Assembly: GCF_001699815.1 (NCBI RefSeq)
Contig: NZ_MCGB01000109.1
Span: 1-47,112, forward strand
Reading direction: 5' to 3'
Source: Ralstonia pickettii
GTDB taxonomy: Bacteria; Pseudomonadota; Gammaproteobacteria; Burkholderiales; Burkholderiaceae
DNA: 47,112 bases
The translations under genes were made by a program, and so were the position numbers. The notes beneath the pieces were generated by a model. It was not told where the DNA came from and made no database searches. It saw only the letters and a program-made list of their open reading frames with translations. Shown piece after piece: positions 23,145 through 31,122 of this stretch. Position 1 is the first letter of the stretch, and each line of letters begins with the position of its first letter.

Positions 23145-24524
23145 ATGACGCAACGCTTCGACGCCATCATCATCGGCACCGGACAGGCCGGCCCGCCGCT
23201 GGCTGCGCGCCTGTCCGGCGCCGGCCTGAAGGTGGCCATCGTCGAGCGCGGCCGCTTTGGCGGTACGTGCGTCAACACCGGCTGCATCCCCACGAAAGCC
23301 ATGGTGGCCAGCGCCTACGCGGCGCGCATGGCGCAGCGTGCGGCCGAATACGGCGTGGTGATCGACGGCGGTGTCACCGTCGACATGCGGCGCGTAAAGG
23401 CCCGCAAGGACGAGATTTCCGGCCGCTCCAGCCACGGCGTGGAGCAATGGGTGCGTGGCCTGGAGCACGGCACGGTCTTCCAGGGCCATGCCCGCTTCGA
23501 AAGCGCGCGCGCGGTGCGCGTTGGGGACGAACTGCTCGAAGCCGAGCGCATCTTCATCAACGTTGGCGGCCGGGCGTTGGTGCCGCCCATGCCCGGGCTC
23601 GATCAGGTGCCGTTTCTAACCAACTCCACCATGATGGATGTGGACTTCCTGCCCGAGCACCTTGTCGTGATTGGCGGGAGTTACGTCGGGCTGGAGTTCG
23701 GCCAGATGTTTCGCCGCTTCGGCTCGCGCGTGACGATCGTCGAGAAAGGTCCGCGCCTGATCGCGCGCGAAGACGAAGACGTATCGCAGGCGGTGCGCGA
23801 GATTTTGGAAGCCGAAGGCATCGACGTGCAGGTCAACGCCGACTGCCTGAGCGTGCGGCGCGACGGCGCCGGTGTCGTGGTCGGCCTGGAGTGCGGCAGC
23901 GGCGCGCGCGAGGTGTCAGGCTCGCATCTGCTGATGGCCGTCGGGCGCGTGCCCAATACCGACGATCTCGGCCTCGACAAGGCCGGCGTGGAAATCGACA
24001 AGCGCGGCAATATCCGCGTGGACGAGCAGTTGCGCACCAACGTCCCCGGCATCTGGGCCATGGGCGATTGCAACGGCCGGGGCGCCTTCACGCACACGTC
24101 CTACAACGATTACGAGATCGTCGCGGCAAATCTGCTTGATAGCGACCCGCGCAAGGTGTCGGACCGCATCCAGGCGTACGCCATGTACATCGACCCGCCA
24201 CTTGCACGCGTCGGCATGTCGCTCACGGAAGCGAAGCAATCGGGGCGCACGCTGCTGGTCGGCAACCGCCCGATGACGCGGGTCGGCCGCGCGGTAGAGA
24301 AGGGCGAGAGCCAGGGCTTCATGCGCGTGGTGGTCGACGCGCAGACGCACGAAATCCTGGGCGCGTCGATTCTCGGGGTGGGCGGCGACGAGGCGGTGCA
24401 TTCGATTCTCGACGTGATGTATGCCAAGGCGCCGTACACCACTATCAGCCGCGCCATGCACATTCACCCCACGGTGTCGGAGCTGATTCCCACGTTGCTG
24501 CAAAGCATGGAGCCCGAGCAATAA
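23145..24524 (+). CDS. FAD-dependent pyridine nucleotide-disulfide oxidoreductase (mercuric-reductase-like)
   Basis: 459 residues; AAGGAGAG precedes the ATG. FAD-binding IIIGTGQAGPPLAARL, the redox-active CVNTGC (C42, C47), the NAD(P)-binding VVIGGSYVGLEFGQMFRRFGS, the FAD motif GIWAMGDCNG and a C-terminal dimer domain with MHIHPTVSELIPTLL are all present. This is class I disulfide reductase architecture. It lacks the extra N-terminal metal-binding domain and C-terminal Cys pair of MerA and is not in a mer operon. Its substrate is unknown; annotation as mercuric reductase would go beyond the evidence. It is a single gene flanked by terminators. Confidence 0.88.
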   Translation: MTQRFDAIIIGTGQAGPPLAARLSGAGLKVAIVERGRFGGTCVNTGCIPTKAMVASAYAARMAQRAAEYGVVIDGGVTVDMRRVKARKDEISGRSSHGVEQWVRGLEHGTVFQGHARFESARAVRVGDELLEAERIFINVGGRALVPPMPGLDQVPFLTNSTMMDVDFLPEHLVVIGGSYVGLEFGQMFRRFGSRVTIVEKGPRLIAREDEDVSQAVREILEAEGIDVQVNADCLSVRRDGAGVVVGLECGSGAREVSGSHLLMAVGRVPNTDDLGLDKAGVEIDKRGNIRVDEQLRTNVPGIWAMGDCNGRGAFTHTSYNDYEIVAANLLDSDPRKVSDRIQAYAMYIDPPLARVGMSLTEAKQSGRTLLVGNRPMTRVGRAVEKGESQGFMRVVVDAQTHEILGASILGVGGDEAVHSILDVMYAKAPYTTISRAMHIHPTVSELIPTLLQSMEPEQ

Positions 24525-24552
24525 CGCAAGACGTGGCGCCTGAAAAAAAGAA

Positions 24553-24571
24553 GGGCGCCTTCCAGGCGCCC
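24553..24571 (-). terminator. Intrinsic terminator of the ChaA gene
   Basis: GGGCGCC (24553-24559) and GGCGCCC (24565-24571) form a seven-bp stem with a five-base loop. On the minus strand the stem is followed directly by TTCTTTTTTT, a textbook U-tract, 30 bases after the ChaA stop codon. The stem also lies 28 bases after the plus-strand reductase gene. Confidence 0.8.
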
Positions 24572-24601
24572 CACACATCGATTCGCTAGCGTGCGCGCCG
24601 C

Positions 24602-25684
24602 TCAGGGCACGATCGAGAGAAACAGATACGCCGCGAAGATCGCCAGATGCACGACGCCATGCAGGATGGTCGTGCGACCCTTGCCCAGCGTGAGCGACGA
24701 CACGATCAGCGTGAGGAACAGCAGGACCATTTCCTTCGGGCCCAGGCCCAGTTCGAGCGGACGGCCGATCCAGATGAACACGGCGGCCACCGTCGGGATG
24801 GTCAGTCCGATACTCGCCAGCGCCGAGCCCAGTGCGAGGTTCAGGCTCGTCTGGATGCGGTCTGCATTGGCGGCGCGCAGGGCGGCCAGGCATTCCGGCA
24901 ACAACACCAGCGCGGCGATGACGATGCCGACGGTGGCGGGCGGTGCGCCGGCATTCAGGATGGCCGCTTCCACCGAAGGCGACAGCACTTTGGCCAGCCC
25001 AACAACTGCCACCAGCGACACCATCAACAACACCGCGCTGAGCGCCGCCACGCGTGCGGGCGGCGGCGGTGCGTGCACGTCTTCGTTGGCACTGTCGACG
25101 AGGAAGTAATCGCGGTGGCGGATGGTCTGCACGATGACGAAGCAGCCGTACAGCACCAGCGACGTCACCCCGGCAAAGGCCAATTGCGACGAAGTCATGA
25201 CCGGCCCCGGCGTGGAACTCGTGTAATTGGGCAGCACCATGGTCAGCGTGACCAGTGCAGCCAGCACGGCCAGCGCGGCGGTGGCGCCCGGCGCTTGAAA
25301 GGCTTGCTCGCGGTGACGCAGGCCGCCCACGAACAGGCACACGCCCACGATTCCGTTGCAGATGAGCATGACCGCGGCAAACACGGTGTCGCGCGCCAAT
25401 CCCGCCTTCTCTGGCCCCGAAGAGAGCATCACCGATACGATCAGCGCGACTTCGATCACGGTCACGGCAATCGCCAGGACGAGCGTGCCGAAGGGCTCGC
25501 CCACCTTGTGCGCGACGACCTCGGCATGGTGGACGGCTGCAAAGACGGCACTCGCCAGTGCAAGCGCCATCAGTGCGATCAGCCAGCCGGGGGGCGTCAT
25601 GAACGCGCCGCCGGCCAGCACCACCCACGCGAGCAGCGGGGCAGCGACTGTCCAGGGGGGCAGCTTGTTGGAAGAAAGGGCCAC
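24602..25684 (-). CDS. chaA: Ca2+(Na+)/H+ antiporter, ChaA/y4hA type
   Basis: 360 residues. About eleven hydrophobic helices form two inverted CaCA halves, each with its acidic cation-binding signature: EPFGTLVLAIAVTVIEVALI in the first and LVLLPECLAALRAANADRIQ followed by NLALGSALASIGLTIP in the second. A hydrophilic loop (HRDYFLVDSANEDVHAPPPP) separates them. The family exchanges Ca2+ or Na+ (K+) for protons at the inner membrane. AAGGAGAA near the ATG supports the start. It stands alone with its own terminator. Confidence 0.88.
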   Translation of the reverse strand: MALSSNKLPPWTVAAPLLAWVVLAGGAFMTPPGWLIALMALALASAVFAAVHHAEVVAHKVGEPFGTLVLAIAVTVIEVALIVSVMLSSGPEKAGLARDTVFAAVMLICNGIVGVCLFVGGLRHREQAFQAPGATAALAVLAALVTLTMVLPNYTSSTPGPVMTSSQLAFAGVTSLVLYGCFVIVQTIRHRDYFLVDSANEDVHAPPPPARVAALSAVLLMVSLVAVVGLAKVLSPSVEAAILNAGAPPATVGIVIAALVLLPECLAALRAANADRIQTSLNLALGSALASIGLTIPTVAAVFIWIGRPLELGLGPKEMVLLFLTLIVSSLTLGKGRTTILHGVVHLAIFAAYLFLSIVP

Positions 25685-25807
25685 GGAGTTCTCCTTGTTG
25701 TTGCCTCAACGCCGGCATGCAGCGAAGGGATGGATGCGGTGTGGCCCGAATATAAAGCATGTGCGGAGCCTCAGCCCGCACAAGCGGCGTGCGTCACGCC
25801 CGCGCGG

Positions 25808-26662
25808 TTACGGGGCAACGGCCGTGGCGGACACCTCCTGGCTCCAGTAAGTCGGCAGCGCGCCATACGGGTTCGGCAACGTCTTGTTCGTGATGAACAC
25901 GGCGGCAGCGCCCTTGCTGGATGCGTTGCGAACGAAGGTTTGCATCTGCGTGGCCGATGCCGCGTAGACGATGTGCGCAAAGCGTGCCGTCGGATAGTTG
26001 GCCTGCCACGCCAGTGGCGCATAGCTGGCGTAGTGCTTTGCGCTGTCTTCAAACACAACGAGCTGGTCCGCTACCGGCAGGCTTGCATAGATTTCCGGCA
26101 CATTGGTGCCCGGGTTGCCCGTGACCGTGTAGTTGGGCGACAGCCCCTTGATGTAGTTGTAGACCGATTGGTAGAACTGGATGTGTGCCGTTGTGCTGTC
26201 GGCGGTCATCTCGTCGATGAAGAAGCCGTCGACCTGATACAACGCCTGGTAGGTGTTGATGTCCTGCACCACCGCCGACAACGACCGGTTTGCGTACGAG
26301 CTGGACACGTACCCGATCACCTTGCCGCCGGCGGCATGCACCTTGGCGACGGCGGCAACGTAGTTGGCGTCCTGCGTGGTGCCTGGGCCGCTGTTCGGGT
26401 TGAGGATGACTGTGGTCGGTACCGACGTCGCCGCTGTGGCTAGCGCACCCCATTGCGTGGCGCCGGTGCCCGACGGATAGATGTAGGACGGTACCAGCAG
26501 CGCTTCAGCACTGGCATGCGGGGCGCCCATCAGCGCGCCGGACACCAGAGCGAATGCAGCACATGCGGCGCGCGCAAACCTGCGCTTTGCGTTGCCCATT
26601 GGCGATGCCACGGCCAGCGTGGCGAATGCGGGCGAACGCCCCCCCGTTTGTATCGTTTTCAT
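25808..26662 (-). CDS. Spherulation-specific family 4 protein, predicted secreted glycoside hydrolase (GH135-like)
   Basis: 284 residues from the ATG at 26662, preceded by AGGGG. An N-terminal region with a basic stretch (AKRRFARAACAAF) and hydrophobic core to about residue 53 serves as an unusually long signal sequence. The mature domain is the spherulin-4 TIM barrel: LLVPSYIYPSGTG, VILNPNSGPG, KVIGYVSSSYANR, QVDGFFIDEMTAD with the conserved acidic pair, YTVTGNPGTNVPEIY, FEDSAKHYAS and RFAHIVYAA. A characterised homologue, fungal Sph3, cleaves a galactosamine-containing exopolysaccharide. A polysaccharide-remodelling role in biofilm is inferred. Expression is probably set by the riboswitch just upstream. 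Confidence 0.85.
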   Translation of the reverse strand: MKTIQTGGRSPAFATLAVASPMGNAKRRFARAACAAFALVSGALMGAPHASAEALLVPSYIYPSGTGATQWGALATAATSVPTTVILNPNSGPGTTQDANYVAAVAKVHAAGGKVIGYVSSSYANRSLSAVVQDINTYQALYQVDGFFIDEMTADSTTAHIQFYQSVYNYIKGLSPNYTVTGNPGTNVPEIYASLPVADQLVVFEDSAKHYASYAPLAWQANYPTARFAHIVYAASATQMQTFVRNASSKGAAAVFITNKTLPNPYGALPTYWSQEVSATAVAP

Positions 26663-26703
26663 TGTGTGCCCCTGACCACGCAAATCGCTGCGTGCGTCCT
26701 CAG

Positions 26704-26820
26704 GCCCGCCCCCCTGCGGGTTGGCGGGCAACTGGCTGACTTCTTCTGGAGAAGTCCCTGTAGCTTTGCGTCGCCGGATCACTCCGGTTTTGCCCAGACC
26801 TCTGGGTGTGAACCCATTGA
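26704..26820 (-). ncRNA. Cyclic-di-GMP-I (GEMM) riboswitch with terminator-like expression platform
   Basis: Read on the minus strand, the segment has the GEMM landmarks in order. There is GGGCAAAACC, a short stem with a GTGA tetraloop (CCGG-AGTGAT-CCGG), the conserved joining segment GACGCAAAGCTACAGGG, a second stem with loop (ACTTC-TCCA-GAAG) and the AGCC that closes the ligand pocket. A G/C hairpin follows at once: GCCCGCC (26710-26704 side) with GGCGGGC (26729-26723 side). It could be an expression-platform hairpin, although the T-run is poor. The spherulin-4 start is 42 bases further on. Assignment rests on recalled consensus, not on a covariance search. Confidence 0.8.
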
Positions 26821-26830
26821 AGAAGGACTC

Positions 26831-27116
26831 TACCGGGGCGGCGCCAGCCCGGCAAACGGAGAATGCGCAAACGAGTCGGCTGTCGCATGAAGCGTTGTCG
26901 AGACCCCACGTTGCGCGTTGCCATGGCAATCAACCATCACGCCAATGAAGCAGTGACGGCCTTCCGCCATTCTTCCCATGCCGCGCTTCCCCTGACCTGC
27001 GCCAGAACCTCTGGTGCATTCCGCCGCCGCAGACCCCGCCCGTATCGTCAGTCCACGCAGCGCTGCCGGTTGCCGCTGTGTTTCTTGTCCACGTATCTGA
27101 CTGAGGAGAAGCTGCA
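26831..27116. promoter_or_regulatory. Divergent promoter region between riboswitch and secreted-protein gene
   Basis: No gene is seen in these 286 bases. They must hold the promoter that feeds the riboswitch on the minus strand and the one for the secreted protein at 27117. No convincing -35/-10 pair stands out in this GC-rich sequence. GAGGAG lies eight bases before the ATG at 27117. Confidence 0.35.
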
Positions 27117-27572
27117 ATGAACATCCGCTCGAATGTGCTTGTCATCCGTATCGTGCTGTTGACGGTGGTGTCCCTGATCGCCTCGCTGGCGGCCACGGCC
27201 GCGTTGGCTGCGCCGCCAGCGACCGTCGCATCCTGTGACGGCATCAAGGATGCGTACCCGATTCTCGGCACGCAGTGCGCCAACCACTACGCCAAGATCA
27301 ACCACGCGCCCGCCACTGCGGCCGAACGGCGCGAGACGTATTCAGCGCGGATCGCGGTTTTGGACATCTTCCGCAAGGCGCTGCTGTGCAACGGCATGTA
27401 CGGCGCATCGAAACCGGCGCAGCAGCGCTTTTCAAGCGGCGAGGCTGGCCACCTTCAGGCCCTGGCGAACCTGAACGCGGCAATGACGATTGCCGGCGAC
27501 CCGAACGTGCCGGTGCTCTACACCGCCTCCGACTTGAGCGACGTGTCCATCAACAAGTCGCAGTGCAAGTAA
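27117..27572 (+). CDS. Secreted uncharacterised protein
   Basis: 151 residues with a clear signal peptide (VIRIVLLTVVSLIASLAATAALAAP, cut near residue 32). The mature part has four cysteines (TVASCDGIKDAY, TQCANHYAKI, ALLCNGMYG and the final SQCK), which could form two disulfides. It is largely helical by appearance and matches no family I know. It is divergent from the riboswitch-controlled gene, so possible co-regulation is only positional. Function unknown. Confidence 0.7.
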   Translation: MNIRSNVLVIRIVLLTVVSLIASLAATAALAAPPATVASCDGIKDAYPILGTQCANHYAKINHAPATAAERRETYSARIAVLDIFRKALLCNGMYGASKPAQQRFSSGEAGHLQALANLNAAMTIAGDPNVPVLYTASDLSDVSINKSQCK

Positions 27573-27605
27573 GGGGGGGTGGAAGGCAGCGGAGGCCGCG
27601 GCTGG

Positions 27606-27775
27606 TGTCCCTGGTCAAGTTCGGTGGGTACACCATCGTCGAGTTGTGCATTTCGAGCCGGGTGCCGCGTGAGATGTACCTGCGTGCCAAGACCTGGGTC
27701 GATCGCGTGGCGGCCGTGGCGATCGGCGGGCTCGGGCTGCATCGGATCTTCACCGCGCCGACGGTCGGGCTGTGA
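27606..27775 (+). pseudogene. Possible LysE-family exporter, C-terminal remnant
   Basis: The plus-strand frame ending at a TGA (27773-27775) encodes a hydrophobic stretch (YTIVELCISSRV) and then AKTWVDRVAAVAIGGLGLHRIF. This resembles the end of LysE/RhtB transporters, where an Asn/Asp-Arg-Val-x-Gly/Ala motif precedes the last helix. There is no start codon context and no N-terminal part. The resemblance is short, so this is a weak call; the stretch may instead be non-coding. Confidence 0.3.
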
Positions 27776-27793
27776 CGGCTGCGGCGCGGTGCT

Positions 27794-28687
27794 TCAGACC
27801 GCGCCTGCAATCACATCACGCAACCACTGATGCCCGGGGTCTCGATGCACGCGCTCATGCCACAGCATCGACATCTCATAGCCTGGCACCTCCACCGGCG
27901 GTTCAACCGCCTGTAGCGCACTGGCCCCGCGCACCAGCCGCTCGGGCAGCATGGCGACCATGTCAGTGCTTGCCACCGCTGTCATCACAAAGAGGAAGTG
28001 CGGCACCGACAGCACTACGCGTCGCGTGGCACCGGCTGCCGCCAGGGCTTCGTCCGTCACGCCGAAGAAGCCACCGCCATCGGGCGACACGATCACGTGA
28101 TCGAGCGTGCAAAACTGCGCCAGTGTCGGCCTGCGCTTCAGGCGCGGGTGCCCCGCGCGGCCGATCAACACATAGCGTTCAGTGAAGAGCGCACGGCGGC
28201 GCAGGCCGGGTGGCGCGCCGTCTGTGGTGTGGAACGCGAGGTCGATCTCCCCTTGCTCGGCTTGCTTTTCAATACGCGTGGGCACCAGTCCCAGCATGGC
28301 GAGCCGTGTGCCCGGTGCGCTTGTGCGCAGGGTGTTCAGCACCGGCAGCGCGATGGTCGATTCGCCGTAGTCCGTGGCGGCCACGCGCCAGGTGTTGGTG
28401 GCGTGCGCCGGGTCGAACGGGCTGGCGGGTGCGACGGCCTGCTCCAGCGCTTCCAGCGCCAGCCGCAGCGGTTCGCGCAAGCTTTCCGCGCGGGCGGTTG
28501 GGCGCATGCCGCGCGGGCCGGGCAGCAGTAGCGGGTCACCAAAAATGTCTCGCAACTTGGCCAGATGCACGCTCACGGAAGGCTGCGAGAAGTTCAGCCG
28601 CTCGGCCGCACGCGTGACGTTGTGCTCGGTCAGCAGCACATCGAGTGTCACCAGCAGGTTCAGGTCCAACCGCCTGAGATTATTCAT
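27794..28687 (-). CDS. LysR-family transcriptional regulator
   Basis: 297 residues starting MNNLRRLDLNLLVTLDVLLTEHNVTRAAERLNFSQPSVSVHLAKLR, the NodD/LinR-type LysR helix-turn-helix. A periplasmic-binding-protein-like effector domain follows (GEIDLAFHTTDGAPPGLRRRALFTERYVLIGRAGHP). It is divergent from a quinone-reductase-like gene with an inverted repeat in the 86-base gap, so it probably controls that gene and itself. The inducer is unknown. Confidence 0.9.
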   Translation of the reverse strand: MNNLRRLDLNLLVTLDVLLTEHNVTRAAERLNFSQPSVSVHLAKLRDIFGDPLLLPGPRGMRPTARAESLREPLRLALEALEQAVAPASPFDPAHATNTWRVAATDYGESTIALPVLNTLRTSAPGTRLAMLGLVPTRIEKQAEQGEIDLAFHTTDGAPPGLRRRALFTERYVLIGRAGHPRLKRRPTLAQFCTLDHVIVSPDGGGFFGVTDEALAAAGATRRVVLSVPHFLFVMTAVASTDMVAMLPERLVRGASALQAVEPPVEVPGYEMSMLWHERVHRDPGHQWLRDVIAGAV

Positions 28688-28700
28688 GGCTATGCCTGGA

Positions 28701-28724
28701 ATATTGACAATTCATTTCCAATAT
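28701..28724. promoter_or_regulatory. LysR-type operator between divergent genes
   Basis: ATATTG (28701-28706) and CAATAT (28719-28724) are inverted copies 12 bases apart, in the gap between the LysR start (28687) and the flavodoxin-fold gene (28774). Placement and size fit a LysR recognition site. A TTGACA overlaps the left arm (28704-28709), a possible -35 element. Confidence 0.55.
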
Positions 28725-28773
28725 ACCGGGGCGCCCCGCATTCTGGAGCCATTCCTTATTTGGAGTTGCCACC

Positions 28774-29550
28774 ATGAATGTCCTGATCGTCTACGCCCAT
28801 CCCGAACCCAAGTCGCTCAACGGCGCCCTCAAGGACTTTGCCGTCCAGCGTCTGGAAGCCGCCGGCCACACCGTGCAGGTATCGGACTTGTACGCCATGC
28901 AATGGAAGGCCGCGCTGGATGCAAGCGACAGCACTGTTGGGCCGGTCGGTCCGCATTTCCATCCGTCGCTCGATTCCAAGCACGCGTTCGAGAACGGCCT
29001 GCAAGCCGATGACATTGCTGCCGAACAAGCCAAGCTGCAATGGGCCGACGCCGTGATCCTGCAGTTTCCGCTGTGGTGGTTTTCGATGCCGGCCATCCTG
29101 AAAGGCTGGGTCGAGCGCGTCTATGCATACGGCTTTGCCTATGGCGTTGGCGAGCATTCCGACACCCACTGGGGCGACCGCTACGGCGAAGGCACGCTCG
29201 CCGGCAAACGTGCCATGCTGATCGTCACCACGGGTGGCTGGGAGTCGCACTACAGCCCGCGCGGCATCAACGGCCCGATCGATGACATCCTGTTCCCGAT
29301 CCAGCACGGCATCCTGTACTACCCCGGCTTTGAGGTCGTGCCGCCGTTCGTGAGCTACCGCACCGGCCGCATGGACGACGCGCGCTTTGCGCAGACCACG
29401 CAGGCGCTGGGCCAGCGACTCGACACCTTGTTCACCACCGCGCCGATCCCGTTCCGCCCGCAGAATGCAGGTGAATACGAGATCCCGTCGCTCACGCTGC
29501 GTGCCGAGATCGCGCCTGAAAAATCGGGCTTCGCTGCGCATCTCGCCTAG
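28774..29550 (+). CDS. NAD(P)H dehydrogenase (quinone)-like flavoprotein
   Basis: 258 residues of the Flavodoxin_2 (NQO1/MdaB) fold: MNVLIVYAHPEPKSLNGALKDFA with the FMN/FAD phosphate-binding region, ADAVILQFPLWWFSMPAILKGWVERVYAYGFAYG, then TTGGWESHYSPRGINGPID. These are the flavin- and quinone-binding loops of NQO1-type two-electron reductases, which reduce quinones with NAD(P)H in the cytoplasm. GGAG precedes the ATG. Likely induced through the divergent LysR regulator by an electrophile or quinone, which is inference from context. The protein is slightly longer than MdaB because of a C-terminal extension. Confidence 0.88.
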   Translation: MNVLIVYAHPEPKSLNGALKDFAVQRLEAAGHTVQVSDLYAMQWKAALDASDSTVGPVGPHFHPSLDSKHAFENGLQADDIAAEQAKLQWADAVILQFPLWWFSMPAILKGWVERVYAYGFAYGVGEHSDTHWGDRYGEGTLAGKRAMLIVTTGGWESHYSPRGINGPIDDILFPIQHGILYYPGFEVVPPFVSYRTGRMDDARFAQTTQALGQRLDTLFTTAPIPFRPQNAGEYEIPSLTLRAEIAPEKSGFAAHLA

Positions 29551-29592
29551 CCCTCGCCTGGGCGGCAAGCGCTACAATTTCGCATTCATCTC

Positions 29593-29627
29593 CGGCGGCG
29601 CGCTGTAGCGGATACAGCGCGCCGCCG
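29593..29627 (+). terminator. Perfect 15-bp hairpin terminator
   Basis: CGGCGGCGCGCTGTA (29593-29607) and its exact inverse (29613-29627) flank a five-base loop and are followed by CGTTTGTTTC. It ends the quinone-reductase transcript before the TauE gene. It is among the strongest hairpins in the window. Confidence 0.75.
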
Positions 29628-29659
29628 CGTTTGTTTCTCCTCCCTCCCTTCTTGTCGGC

Positions 29660-30442
29660 ATGACGTCTCACGCGGTTTTCACGGGCCTGATCAATTTGCT
29701 GCTCGGCATGGGTCTCGGCGTGGCGGGCGGTTTGCTCGGCATTGGAGGCGGGCTCATCGCCATTCCTCTGCTCGGCTATCTGTACGGAATGGACCAGCAC
29801 TTGGCGCAGGGCACGGCGCTGGTGATGATTGCGCCCAATGTGCTGATCGGCTTCTGGCGGTATCACCAGCGGCATCCGGTGCATGTGCGTTCCGTCGCGC
29901 TGATCTGCGTGTTCTCGATGGGGGCGACCTACGTTGCCGCGCGCTTTGCGGCGGGGCTGGACGCCAACCTGCTGCATACGGCGTTTGCCGTATTCCTGAT
30001 CGTGCTCGCCGTGTACTTTGCCTCGCAGCTCAAGGAGAAGCCGAATGCCGCTGGTGCTGCGCACGCTGTGCCGCACACCATGCCGGCCGCCGCGCTGCCG
30101 TTGATGGGCATCGCCAGCGGCGCGATGTCGGGCATCTTCACGGTGGGGGGCGGGCTGGTGGTGGTGTCGGCGCTGGTGACGTTCTTCGGCATGCCGCAGA
30201 CGCGCGCGCAGGGCATGGCGCTCGCGCTGGTGGTGCCAGGCTCGCTCATTGCACTCGCCGCGTATGCGCATGCGGGCCACGTGGATTGGGGTACGGGCAT
30301 TCCGCTGGCGGCCGGCGGTGTTGTCAGCGTGTCGTGGGGTGTGGCCCTGGCATATCGGTTTTCAGCGCGGCGTTTGCGGCTGGCGTTCTGCGCAGTGCTG
30401 CTTGGTACGGCGCTGATGATGTTGCTGGTCAAGCCAGCCTGA
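29660..30442 (+). CDS. TauE/SafE family sulfite/sulfonate-type exporter
   Basis: 260 residues, eight hydrophobic helices. Two TauE repeats are visible, each with the glycine-rich turn: GVAGGLLGIGGGLIAIPLL in the first and SGAMSGIFTVGGGLVVVSALV in the second. TALVMIAPNVLIGFWRY and ARAQGMALALVVPGSLIAL-like segments follow their repeats. The family exports small sulfur-containing or other organic anions across the inner membrane; the substrate is unknown. A carboxymuconolactone decarboxylase-like gene starts 33 bases downstream and is probably co-transcribed. Confidence 0.85.
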   Translation: MTSHAVFTGLINLLLGMGLGVAGGLLGIGGGLIAIPLLGYLYGMDQHLAQGTALVMIAPNVLIGFWRYHQRHPVHVRSVALICVFSMGATYVAARFAAGLDANLLHTAFAVFLIVLAVYFASQLKEKPNAAGAAHAVPHTMPAAALPLMGIASGAMSGIFTVGGGLVVVSALVTFFGMPQTRAQGMALALVVPGSLIALAAYAHAGHVDWGTGIPLAAGGVVSVSWGVALAYRFSARRLRLAFCAVLLGTALMMLLVKPA

Positions 30443-30474
30443 TCGACCTGATTTTCAATGCGGAGGAGGGCATC

Positions 30475-30870
30475 GTGTCGGAACAAGACAAGCAGGCCGG
30501 GCGCGCACGCCGCGCGCAGGTAATGGGCGACGCATTCGTGGAGCGTGCGATGAGCGGGTTGGACGCTTTCTCGGCGCCGCTGCAGGATTGGCTCAACGAA
30601 CACGCCTGGGGCAGCACGTGGCAGCGGGACGGCATCGACCTCAAGACGCGCAGTTTGTGCACCTGCGCGATGCTCGCCGCGCTGGGCCGCAGCACCGAGC
30701 TCAAGGGCCATGTGCGCGGCGCCATCAACAACGGCGCAACGGCTGTGGAGATCCGCGAAGTGCTGCTGCACAGCGCCATCTATGCCGGCGCGCCGGCTGC
30801 CATCGAGGCGTTTCGTTCGGCACGTGAGGTGCTCAATGAGCTGGGCATCCACATCGAAGAGCCGAGGTAG
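30475..30870 (+). CDS. Carboxymuconolactone decarboxylase family protein
   Basis: 131 residues from a GTG at 30475, with GGAGGAGG five bases upstream. The all-helical CMD domain is typical: DLKTRSLCTCAMLAALGRSTELKGHVRGAINNGATAVEIREVLLHSAIYAGAPAAIEAF. The PcaC-type enzyme decarboxylates 4-carboxymuconolactone in the protocatechuate pathway. Here no other pca gene is nearby, and the Cys-x-Cys in SLCTCAM is not the CxxC of AhpD-type peroxidases. A PcaC-like decarboxylase of another substrate is the best guess. Confidence 0.85.
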   Translation: MSEQDKQAGRARRAQVMGDAFVERAMSGLDAFSAPLQDWLNEHAWGSTWQRDGIDLKTRSLCTCAMLAALGRSTELKGHVRGAINNGATAVEIREVLLHSAIYAGAPAAIEAFRSAREVLNELGIHIEEPR

Positions 30871-30960
30871 CCAGCGTCGGGTTTGCGGCTTGTGCTCACG
30901 GGCCTAACACAAGTTGCGTGGCTGGGGTCGCTTCCCTATTCTCGCAGGATCACGTTTCTG

Positions 30961-31110
30961 GTGGACGGCGACAAGCTGGCCTACCGCGATGCCGGACGCA
31001 AGCGCCTCACGCCACTTGGCTGGGTGCTCGTGGCCATCTTTGCGGCGCCAGCAGCGCTCTGTTACTGGTGGTTCAAGCAGCAGTTTGCGGCACTCGGCTA
31101 TGCCGGCTGA
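30961..31110 (+). CDS. Possible small single-span membrane protein
   Basis: 49 residues from a GTG at 30961. A short polar N-terminus (DGDKLAYRDAGRKR) precedes one hydrophobic helix (LGWVLVAIFAAPAALCYWWF), ending in a helix with Lys and Gln. The AGGA upstream is too far for a strong site, and a TTG at 30883 gives a longer version. The next gene begins 12 bases downstream, so it could be the first gene of a pair. Weakly supported. Confidence 0.35.
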   Translation: MDGDKLAYRDAGRKRLTPLGWVLVAIFAAPAALCYWWFKQQFAALGYAG

Positions 31111-31122
31111 TACCTGATCGAG

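Noticed and set aside
23145-24524. Mercuric reductase MerA
   Set aside because: The C-terminal Cys pair and mer neighbours are missing; only the generic disulfide-reductase fold is supported.
24647-26443. A 598-codon plus-strand frame crossing ChaA and the spherulin-4 gene
   Set aside because: It is an antisense shadow typical of GC-rich DNA: His/Arg/Gln-rich, no domain, and it spans two real genes.
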